Shown here piece after piece: positions 1 through 5,699 of a stretch of DNA of 7,721 bases; the first letter of the stretch is position 1; each line of letters starts with the position of its first letter. Below the pieces are notes generated by a model. It was given only the letters and a program-made list of their open reading frames with translations, was not told the origin of the DNA and made no database searches. Where the stretch lies: the NCBI GenBank assembly GCA_903873045.1, contig CAIQND010000035.1, positions 1-7,721 on the forward strand. Reading direction: 5' to 3'. Both the position numbers and the translations under genes were made by a program. This DNA is from an uncultured Methylococcaceae bacterium (GTDB lineage Bacteria; Pseudomonadota; Gammaproteobacteria; Methylococcales; Methylomonadaceae).

Positions 1-149
1 TCAAAGCCGATGCGATCCAAGAATTTTACTACGGGTATAAGGCCGGCCTGGCTGGTCAGCCCGGATGCTGTTGCTGACATTTTAACTTTGCCTGCTGGCT
101 TACGGGCGGGGGTGGCTTTGTTCTGTTTTTTTGATGACGTTGCTTTCAT
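1..149 (-). CDS. N-terminal fragment of a probable transposase (IS1380-like), cut by the window edge
   Basis: An open frame starts with ATG at 149 and runs off the left edge after 49 codons. The first 23 residues are rich in Lys, Ala, Ser and Thr and look disordered (MKATSSKKQNKATPARK...). They are followed by a short conserved-looking block, LTSQAGLIPVVKFLDRIGF. That block resembles the start of IS1380-type DDE transposases, where a 'LT..aGL......l...G' pattern precedes the catalytic domain. No catalytic residue lies inside the window, so the assignment rests on this block alone. A second in-frame ATG at 80 would remove the Lys-rich head. The upstream start was chosen because the extended -10 element lies about 35 bases before it. 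The frame lies downstream of the carbon-uptake cluster in the same orientation but has its own promoter. Another DNA-binding or mobile-element protein remains possible. Confidence 0.5.
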   Translation of the reverse strand, partial: MKATSSKKQNKATPARKPAGKVKMSATASGLTSQAGLIPVVKFLDRIGF

Positions 150-184
150 TAAAATAATGACCTGTAAGATTACCTGATAAATAT

Positions 185-193
185 ATTATACCA
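185..193 (-). promoter_or_regulatory. Extended -10 promoter element before the probable transposase gene
   Basis: The minus strand reads TGGTATAAT here, a perfect TATAAT with the TGn extension, at 193 down to 185. Transcription would start near 178, about 30 bases before the ATG at 149. No good -35 hexamer is seen at 16-18 bases, which fits an extended -10 promoter. The surrounding DNA is AT-rich, so a chance match is possible. Confidence 0.4.
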
Positions 194-266
194 TTGATTT
201 ATAACGATTATTTAGCAATATAAGGTGTTGGCTTGCAGGATTTAGGTGATAAATAATTAAAAGAGA

Positions 267-323
267 CCGTTCGCTGAGCGGAGTCGAAGCGAGTGGTCTG
301 CTTCGACTCCGCTCAGCGAACGG
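267..323. repeat. REP-like perfect hairpin, candidate terminator of the cluster
   Basis: The arms at 267-290 and 300-323 are exact reverse complements of 24 bases (starting CCGTTCGCTGAGCGG) around a 9-base loop. On the minus strand, the direction of the gene cluster, the stem is followed by TCTCTTTTAATTATTTAT. This U-rich tract could make it a rho-independent terminator, although the stem is longer than usual. The arm contains CTTCGAC...GCTCAG, a pattern shared with the repeat at the end of dabA (5721-5740). That makes a dispersed REP-like family more likely than a dedicated terminator, and it may serve as both. Confidence 0.7.
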
Positions 324-331
324 CTTAACCT

Positions 332-523
332 TAAACTGTCCCGCCTAGTTGGTAGCCGTTTCTATGAAGGATGCAATTTATTGGAAAGGTTTTCTTGCTA
401 CTTAGGGTTGGACTTTACTGCCATAAAATCCAGCCCAGGCTTTGTAGTCCTATGTAACTATGGCGCTATCGCCACGTAAACTGTCAGAAGTATTGGTCTA
501 TAAAGCGGAGGTTTATAGAACCA
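332..523. repeat. Cluster of small inverted repeats with a 9-base direct repeat
   Basis: TAAACTGTC occurs at 332-340 and again at 477-485. Within and just beyond these copies lie three potential stems: GGACT at 410-414 with AGTCC at 446-450; TGGCG at 461-465 with CGCCA at 470-474 around CTAT; and CTATAAA at 498-504 with TTTATAG at 512-518, extended by TGGT (494-497) and ACCA (520-523) past one bulged base. No coding potential is seen. It could be the remnant of a small non-autonomous element or a structured RNA; no family is recognised. Confidence 0.35.
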
Positions 524-560
524 TGTAGAAGTAATGCGACATTCGACCACCCTCACCCCA

Positions 561-583
561 GCCCTCTCCCAGAGGGAGAGGGC
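561..583. repeat. GC-rich palindromic repeat with 10-bp arms
   Basis: GCCCTCTCCC (561-570) pairs perfectly with GGGAGAGGGC (574-583) around an AGA loop. The preceding CCCTCACCCCA (550-560) is commonly seen next to this palindrome in dispersed repeats of many proteobacteria. It sits about 60 bases after the stop codon of the last cluster gene. The minus-strand side continues into TGGGGTGAGGG rather than a U tract, so it is not a standard intrinsic terminator. It may stabilise the mRNA 3' end. Confidence 0.6.
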
Positions 584-644
584 GCTTTATGTTGCTTTAC
601 TTCTAAGCCACTCTATATTTATTACAGGTTATGAATGGTTGCTT

Positions 645-2189
645 TTAGCGCTTGACTAATCCGGTAAGCCCGTTATTTTCCAGTGTGGGTTGATCCAGTA
701 AACGGGACAACCAGGCTTCGGCAGCCAGCTTGTTGATTTTAAGTATCCAGTCAGGAAAGAATCCAAACACTATAATTAACAATGCGGGTACACACAACAA
801 AGCCAGTTCACGCGGACGTAAATCCTGTATTTGATTAACAGCGGCTTTTGTGACAGGTCCGAAAAATGCCCTTCGGGTAAAAGACAGCATATAAGCTGCA
901 CTGAGCACAGCGCCTGCCAGCGCAGCAATACCGACACTGTGGTGAGCGGTTAAGGTGCCAATAATTAATAATAATTCAGCAGGAAAACCGCTGGTGCCGG
1001 GTACGCCGATACTGGCCAGTGTAAACAGAAAATAAAAACTGGTTAAACGAGGCATTACTTTAGCCAAGCCACCCAAGTGGATGACTTCGGTACTGCCCAG
1101 TCGATGTTGAATAAAACCGGCAATCAGCATCATGGAGCTGGCAATCAGGGTAAAATTAACGAGTTGAAAAATAGCACCTTGAAGGCCTTGCATTGTTAAC
1201 GAGGCGATACCGATTATCACCAAGCCAACGTGACTGATGCTGGCGTAAGCCAGTAAGCGGCGTAAATTGGTTTGTTGCAAGGCAATCAATGCGCCATAAA
1301 TAAGAGTAACCGCCCCTAAAATCCCCAATGCCCAGTTGTACTCAACCGCAGCAGAAGGCGCTAAAGGCAGAGTAAAGCGCAATATGCCGTAAACGCCGAG
1401 CTTTAGGCCAATTAAAAGGGCGGTTATTTGCGTAGGTCCTTCCATAGCAACGGTGGGCAACCAGGTATGAAAAGGTATTAAGGGTGCTTTAACGGCAAAA
1501 CCTGACAGCAGCAGAAAAAATACAATCGCTTGCAAGTTATCCGGCAATGGCGTTTTTAGGAGTTCCGGCAAACTGAAGGACAGGTTCTGAGGAATACTAG
1601 CGTCTATGGTAAAAGCGTGATTAACGGCCAGTATGATAATGGCAAATAATAACGGAATGCCGCCGAACAGCATGAACAGGACGTATTTCATTGCTGCGCT
1701 GCGCCGCATCGGACCTATGCCCCATAAGCCGATCAAAAAGAAGATGGGCGGCAAAGTCAGTTCCCAGAATAAAAAAAACAGCACCGTATCCAGTGCCAAA
1801 AATACGCCGAGAGTGACGCTTTCCAACGCCAATAACAGGGCAAAATGAAATCGGTGCAGGTGTTGTACCGAATTCCAGGAAGCCATAATTGCCATGAGCG
1901 TCAACAGGGCTGACATCGGCAAAAATAAGACCGAAATGCCATCGATGCCAATCAAAAACTCAATATTCAGGCTGGGTATCCAGGCATACTGTTCGACCCG
2001 TTGAAAGAGGTTGCTTTCAGAGGTATTAAACAAGGCCAACACGATGAGTGTCAGGATCAGTTCGAAACTGGCAAAAGCCAAGGCGATCTTTTTAGCTTGT
2101 TTTATATTGTAGGTAATACCGGTTGTAATGGCACCCAATAAAGGCAACAGAATAATAAGGCTTAGTAGCGGAAAACCGGCTTCATTCAT
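645..2189 (-). CDS. NuoM-like proton-translocating membrane subunit (second copy, canonical residues)
   Basis: A polytopic membrane protein of 514 residues, close to the usual NuoM length (about 500), of the proton-conducting family shared by complex I, Mrp antiporters and membrane hydrogenases (PF00361). Residues critical in NuoM are all in place: Glu143 in FWELTLPP, Lys234 in GFAVKAPLIPFHTWLP, Lys263 in IGLKLGVYG, His320 in SISHVGL and Glu405 in PGTSGFPAE. One deviation is Phe at about 346 (QLVNFTL), where NuoM usually has His. The ATG at 2189 was chosen because AAGGA lies 8 bases before it and the NuoM hydrophobic N-terminus begins there; a longer frame back to 2312 only overlaps the tail of the preceding gene. 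The gene overlaps that gene by 8 bases (ATGAATGA), suggesting translational coupling. It is the last gene of a dabA-led cluster with no other complex I genes, so it probably serves ion-driven carbon uptake rather than NADH oxidation. Confidence 0.88.
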   Translation of the reverse strand: MNEAGFPLLSLIILLPLLGAITTGITYNIKQAKKIALAFASFELILTLIVLALFNTSESNLFQRVEQYAWIPSLNIEFLIGIDGISVLFLPMSALLTLMAIMASWNSVQHLHRFHFALLLALESVTLGVFLALDTVLFFLFWELTLPPIFFLIGLWGIGPMRRSAAMKYVLFMLFGGIPLLFAIIILAVNHAFTIDASIPQNLSFSLPELLKTPLPDNLQAIVFFLLLSGFAVKAPLIPFHTWLPTVAMEGPTQITALLIGLKLGVYGILRFTLPLAPSAAVEYNWALGILGAVTLIYGALIALQQTNLRRLLAYASISHVGLVIIGIASLTMQGLQGAIFQLVNFTLIASSMMLIAGFIQHRLGSTEVIHLGGLAKVMPRLTSFYFLFTLASIGVPGTSGFPAELLLIIGTLTAHHSVGIAALAGAVLSAAYMLSFTRRAFFGPVTKAAVNQIQDLRPRELALLCVPALLIIVFGFFPDWILKINKLAAEAWLSRLLDQPTLENNGLTGLVKR

Positions 2190-3819
2190 GTTGTTTGTCC
2201 TTGATATAGGTATTGGAATCACCTTTGGTTCTTTTTTTGCAAGCGGGGGAATTGTAATGAGAAGTGCAAGGTTGATCGTCCAAAAGGGAGGGGAGGGGGA
2301 TTTGTTTACCATGCATGGGATAAAGCTCGCCTAGATCGGTCGCTTCTTGATCTATATAGTCCAACCACGGTGTTGTGTAAAAGCCGGTAACAATCAGTAA
2401 TGAGCAAATTACTCCGGTGATAATGCGCTCTTTTCTAACCGGATGATGGTTGCTGCTGTAAGGTTGATGTTTGCGTTTGGGGGTTGCTATAAATATCTGT
2501 TGAAAAGCCCGGAGCAAAAAAGCCGCAGCAAGCACATTACCCAGTAATATTGCAATCGCCAGTAACCAACCGTCTTCTTCAATAACGCCTTCAATGAGTA
2601 AATGCGCTGCGTCGTACCCTGGCGTACCGGGCATAACCATCGTGCTGAGTGCGGAGATTAAAAACAGTAAGGCGATGGCGGAATTGGTATCAAACAGCCC
2701 ACCTAGACGCGGGATAAAAGCAGTGCGCGTGCGTTCATAAATCAACCCCACACTAAATAACATGCCTGCTGTGGCAAGTCCATAAGCAATAGACAATAAC
2801 AGGCTGCCCTCCAGACCGTATTCGTTAAAACAGAAAAGTCCAATAACCAACATTCCTGTATGACTAACGACAGCAAAGGCCAGCAACCGGCGGCTATTAA
2901 TTTGCATCAGGGCCAGTAACGCACCATAAAAAATACTGATCAGACTTAAGGTCAAGACAAATCCTGCCCATTGTTCAGCGACACCTGGAACGAGAGGTAA
3001 AATAAAACGAATGACTGCATAAATGCCCAGTTTTAAGCCCACCATAAAAATGGCGCAACTGGCCACCGTGCCTTGTTCCGCAAGTAGCGGCAGCCAGCCA
3101 TGAAACGGAAATAACGGCATTCGAATGGCGAAACCAAAGAACAGGAGTACAAAAATCAATACTTCGTCATGTAAATAAGCATTGTTTTGTTTTAGTGTTA
3201 GCCAGTCAAAGGTAAGTGCATGATCTGAGTCAATTAAACCAAAAGCCAGCAACATAAAGCCGGCCAAGGTCATTAGTAAACCGCTACCCCAGTATTGTAG
3301 AAACAGGATGACGATCCAGCGTCTGTTTTGTCCGGTTCCTGCATGAGTGGTCAATAAAACGACCGGGATAATTTCCAGCATACACCATAGCCAAAATTGC
3401 ATCAGGTTAAGCGCTGTAAAAGCACCGATTAGTATGCCTTCGTAACCCAGCAGGCAGGCAATGAACAGCCGATCCGTGACATGTCGGGTTATTAAGGTAT
3501 AAACCAGAGTCAGCAAGGTTAAAACAGCGGTTAATGGAATAAATAAAATATTTGCGCCATCAACACCGACAGTGTAACTGAACCAGCCAAAGTGAAGGTT
3601 TTCGGCCAAATGAATGCCTGGATTACTTGGATCGAAAATAGCCAGCAGGTAAAGACTGAGTAACACAGTCAATAGCGTTCCGGCAAAGCCAAAGCGCAGG
3701 GCAATAGTTGACGAGCGTGAACACAGAATTGCGGCCATGGCCGCAAGTGGAACCAGTGTCAATGCACTTAGCAACGGGAAGGCCGCAGATTCTGACCAAG
3801 GGGTAACTGTAAAATCCAT
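2182..3819 (-). CDS. Divergent NuoM-like membrane subunit (first copy) with altered channel residues and a polar tail
   Basis: A polytopic membrane protein of 545 residues in the NuoM/Mrp antiporter family (PF00361), related to the next gene across its whole core. Matching motifs include RMPLFPFHGWLP, GLKLGIYAVIRF (Lys263), FAVVSHTGM (His320) and MPGTPGY. Three positions important for proton transfer in NuoM are changed: Met147 replaces the helix-5 Glu (a Glu follows two residues later, in CMLEIIP), Arg233 replaces the Lys of 'FAvKtP', and Ala405 replaces the Glu of 'PGTSGF..E'. After the last membrane segment (about 463-480) comes a polar tail of some 60 residues with two Cys (QPCTSHYNSPACKKR), unusual for NuoM. 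Start choice is uncertain: ATG at 3819 has GTGGA 10 bases upstream, while an in-frame GTG at 3834 would add five residues. It overlaps the following gene by 8 bases. A role as a structural or modified ion-pumping partner is inferred. Confidence 0.85.
   Translation of the reverse strand: MDFTVTPWSESAAFPLLSALTLVPLAAMAAILCSRSSTIALRFGFAGTLLTVLLSLYLLAIFDPSNPGIHLAENLHFGWFSYTVGVDGANILFIPLTAVLTLLTLVYTLITRHVTDRLFIACLLGYEGILIGAFTALNLMQFWLWCMLEIIPVVLLTTHAGTGQNRRWIVILFLQYWGSGLLMTLAGFMLLAFGLIDSDHALTFDWLTLKQNNAYLHDEVLIFVLLFFGFAIRMPLFPFHGWLPLLAEQGTVASCAIFMVGLKLGIYAVIRFILPLVPGVAEQWAGFVLTLSLISIFYGALLALMQINSRRLLAFAVVSHTGMLVIGLFCFNEYGLEGSLLLSIAYGLATAGMLFSVGLIYERTRTAFIPRLGGLFDTNSAIALLFLISALSTMVMPGTPGYDAAHLLIEGVIEEDGWLLAIAILLGNVLAAAFLLRAFQQIFIATPKRKHQPYSSNHHPVRKERIITGVICSLLIVTGFYTTPWLDYIDQEATDLGELYPMHGKQIPLPSLLDDQPCTSHYNSPACKKRTKGDSNTYIKDKQHE
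2198..2202 (-). promoter_or_regulatory. Ribosome binding site fixing the start of the second NuoM-like gene
   Basis: The minus strand reads AAGGA, followed by 8 bases and ATG at 2189. It lies inside the last codons of the upstream gene, as expected for a coupled pair, and decides against the longer upstream start at 2312. Confidence 0.65.
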
Positions 3820-3869
3820 TAAAGGTAAATCCACAATAAATCGATTGATAAAATTTAAAAGATTATCAC

Positions 3870-3924
3870 CATGAAGACACGAAGGACACGAAGAAAAAAA
3901 CTTCTTGTCCTTCGTGTCTTCGTG
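3870..3924. repeat. Palindromic CACGAAG repeat, nearly complete hairpin
   Basis: Arms 3870-3893 and 3901-3924 form 24 pairs with one mismatch and one G-T pair, around a loop of seven A. The left arm repeats the unit ACACGAAG (ATGAAGACACGAAGGACACG). The element fills the gap of about 176 bases between the NuoL-like gene and the first NuoM-like gene. A related but decayed copy lies at 5599-5656, on the other side of the NuoL-like gene. It lacks a U tract after the stem on the minus strand, so it probably does not stop transcription, but it could affect mRNA processing within the operon. Confidence 0.75.
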
Positions 3925-3995
3925 ATGAATAAAATGTTTTTGATAGTCTGTTAACCGATGTCTCGCTGTGGGTCATAGGCTGTACCATTAGTTTC

Positions 3996-5558
3996 TTAAA
4001 ATACAATCAACAAGGTTATTAATACAAACAGTACCAGATAACGAGGTCTTAAGATTAACTGCTCAAATTTATTGGCAGCGTGCCCCAGTTTTCGACCCTG
4101 CATAATGGCATCTTTGTTGATGCCGCGTAAGACAAAGCGGTCTTCAAACCCGTGCATGATGGCGGCAAACCATTCGGTGAGTTTGCCCGCCAGACCACTG
4201 CCTTGGGCAAATTGATCGGCATCATTATCCAGTCGGGCACCCAGCATTTTTTCTTCCTGTTGTGCCAGTGATGACAGGGTTCGAATAGCCGGGGCAGGCA
4301 CACCCATTATGTGATCAAGAATATGGTCATCAAAATAGCTAAGATCGTGTGCCAGTCGTCGAAGCGGTCTTACCAAAGTCCAATCGGTAATTTGATCCAG
4401 CCAGAAACGCTGTAATGATGCAATGTAGGCCCAGCGGAGCCTGGCGATGACCGGCGTAACCGGTTTTACGGGATTGCCCAGTACAGCGTGCATCAATGAC
4501 GGTGCGGTTAAGAACAGATAGCAACGGACTACGGCATGGGCGCAAAGATGCCAACTGGCCAGTTGCCAAAAGCCCAAACCACAGGCCAGAAACATCAGTC
4601 CCAACTGACCTGATGTGGCAAAAACCTGTGAACTCTTCAAGTCAGTCTGGGTTAAGCCAACGATAAAGCTATAAATCGCCGTTATGCCCCCGACTACTGC
4701 GAGCACCGTCATAGCAAAGGGCGCTTGTTCAAAAAGGGGTTGCAACGCACAGACAAGATAAACACCAGCATGAATCATAATCGCGCCATAAAATACGGCA
4801 CTTGAGGGTGTTGGTCCTTCCATCGCCCGTGCCAACCAAGGCGTAAAAGGTAGTTGCGCAGATTTGGCAAATGCCGCCAGAGTAAAACACAGGGCAATTC
4901 CGGTCGCTTCACCCCGGCTGAGTTGCGCTGAAACGGCATTCAAATCGTTCCAGTTAATGCTGTCGACCCAGGCATAGCTTAATGCTATTCCCAGAATAAA
5001 CCCTGTATCACCGATTCGGTTAGTGACAAAAACCCGGGTGGCATTAAAAGTTGCAATCGGACGCTGGTAGGCGTAGGCGATCAACAGGTAAGAACAGAGT
5101 CCGGCAATCTCCCAGCCGAAAAAAGTACCGATGGCATTACCCGATAACACCAGTAACAGCATGCCTGAAGCAAACAGGCTTAAAATAAAGAAAAAGCGGT
5201 GGAAGCCGGTTTCCCTGTGCATGTAATTGATCGAAAAGCACATGACAATAACTAATAGCACAGAAAACAAAGCGGCTAATCTGACATTAAAACCCGTGGT
5301 GATAAAATTTACCGAGATGCTTAAGGTATCACTGCCTAGCCATTGCCCTACATTCAATTGCCCCGTGTTTTTATTGAGCAAGTCAGCGCCCAGTAATACC
5401 AAGGCCAGTAGGCAGGACATGCTGATAGCCCACGTAGCGATAATTGCCGTTGTGTTTTCACTGGCTTCACCGCGAAGTACGCCTGATAACTGACCGATGC
5501 CGATCAGTGCGGCCGCGATAAAGGGTAGTAAAGGGATTAGAGCGACTAAGGCATCCAT
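3996..5558 (-). CDS. NuoL-like membrane subunit in the dabB position, shortened C-terminal half
   Basis: A 520-residue polytopic membrane protein of the NuoL/NdhF/DabB family. It has a Proton_antipo_N-like start (VGQWLGSDTLSISVNF, about 70-85) and then the proton-channel domain. Matches to E. coli NuoL positions are clear: Glu150 (GWEIAGLCSYLL), Asp184 (NRIGDTGF), Lys232 (FAKSAQLP), Lys308 (QTDLK), His337 and His341. Two positions differ: Tyr257 for His254, and Arg345 for Lys342. After HAVVRCYLFL (341-350) the usual 'GGLrkkMP...PPfsGFfSKD' block is missing. The chain goes straight to a NuoL-type amphipathic region (WLDQITDWTLVRPLRRLA, 386-403), a long polar stretch, and one last membrane helix (505-520). 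The result is roughly 100 residues shorter than NuoL. A ribosome binding site (GGAAGGGGA) precedes the ATG. Its place right after dabA argues for the ion-conducting partner of DabA, although the sequence is closer to NuoL than to the DabB proteins I recall. Confidence 0.85.
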   Translation of the reverse strand: MDALVALIPLLPFIAAALIGIGQLSGVLRGEASENTTAIIATWAISMSCLLALVLLGADLLNKNTGQLNVGQWLGSDTLSISVNFITTGFNVRLAALFSVLLVIVMCFSINYMHRETGFHRFFFILSLFASGMLLLVLSGNAIGTFFGWEIAGLCSYLLIAYAYQRPIATFNATRVFVTNRIGDTGFILGIALSYAWVDSINWNDLNAVSAQLSRGEATGIALCFTLAAFAKSAQLPFTPWLARAMEGPTPSSAVFYGAIMIHAGVYLVCALQPLFEQAPFAMTVLAVVGGITAIYSFIVGLTQTDLKSSQVFATSGQLGLMFLACGLGFWQLASWHLCAHAVVRCYLFLTAPSLMHAVLGNPVKPVTPVIARLRWAYIASLQRFWLDQITDWTLVRPLRRLAHDLSYFDDHILDHIMGVPAPAIRTLSSLAQQEEKMLGARLDNDADQFAQGSGLAGKLTEWFAAIMHGFEDRFVLRGINKDAIMQGRKLGHAANKFEQLILRPRYLVLFVLITLLIVF

Positions 5559-5568
5559 AATTTTAAAG

Positions 5569-5577
5569 TCCCCTTCC
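5569..5577 (-). promoter_or_regulatory. Ribosome binding site of the NuoL-like gene
   Basis: The minus strand reads GGAAGGGGA, followed by CTTTAAAATT and the ATG at 5558. The 10-base spacing is slightly long, but the match to the anti-Shine-Dalgarno sequence is strong, which supports this start. Confidence 0.6.
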
Positions 5578-5598
5578 GCATTAATAGAGAGTTATTCA

Positions 5599-5656
5599 CC
5601 ACGAAGACACGAAGTTCACGAAGAAAAACCAAGGCAAAAATGGTGTGTCTTCGCGG
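5599..5656. repeat. Palindromic CACGAAG repeat, decayed copy
   Basis: The left part repeats CACGAAG three times with small changes (CACGAAGACACGAAGTTCAC and onward). The outer arms 5599-5610 and 5645-5656 pair over 12 positions with one mismatch, but the inner part of the right arm no longer matches, leaving a 34-base loop. It lies in the 141-base gap between dabA and the NuoL-like gene, in the same orientation as the intact copy at 3870-3924. Confidence 0.65.
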
Positions 5657-5699
5657 TTGACTAATTAAGTGGCTTAAGTAGGCGCTTATGTTCATTATT

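Larger units (their letters stand above)
150..644. other. Gene-poor gap of about 495 bases carrying several repeats
   Basis: No convincing protein gene or tRNA is visible between the last gene of the cluster and the transposase-like frame; all frames are short and start without a ribosome binding site. From left to right the gap holds the extended -10 element, an AT-rich tract, a perfect 24-bp stem hairpin (267-323), a region of small inverted repeats flanked by direct repeats (332-523), and a GC-rich hairpin of a common dispersed type (561-583). This is typical of a repeat-colonised boundary between unrelated transcription units. Confidence 0.7.

Noticed and set aside
405..485. A cyclic-di-GMP (GEMM) riboswitch on the minus strand, suggested by GGACTACAAAGCC
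   Set aside because: Only this one box looks similar. The paired GGCAAACC...GAAA half and the later AGCCGGGTTACCG half are missing, and no gene with its start follows closely.
561..583. A rho-independent terminator after the last cluster gene
   Set aside because: The hairpin is perfect but no U-rich tract follows on either strand. The hairpin at 267-323 is the better candidate.
2190..2312. A longer start for the second NuoM-like gene, adding 41 residues
   Set aside because: The added part lies entirely inside the preceding gene and has no NuoM similarity. The ATG at 2189 has a good ribosome binding site and begins at the typical hydrophobic N-terminus.
4055..4569. A frameshift explaining the shortened C-terminal half of the NuoL-like gene
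   Set aside because: The other frames here encode nothing resembling the missing NuoL block, and the main frame continues into a recognisable NuoL-type C-terminal arm. The shortening is therefore in frame.
645..5558. The three membrane genes as the end of an ordinary complex I operon (nuoL, nuoM, nuoN)
   Set aside because: Neither nuoA-K genes nor a NuoN-like protein are seen. The third gene is NuoM-like, the NuoL-like protein is shortened, and the genes follow dabA directly.
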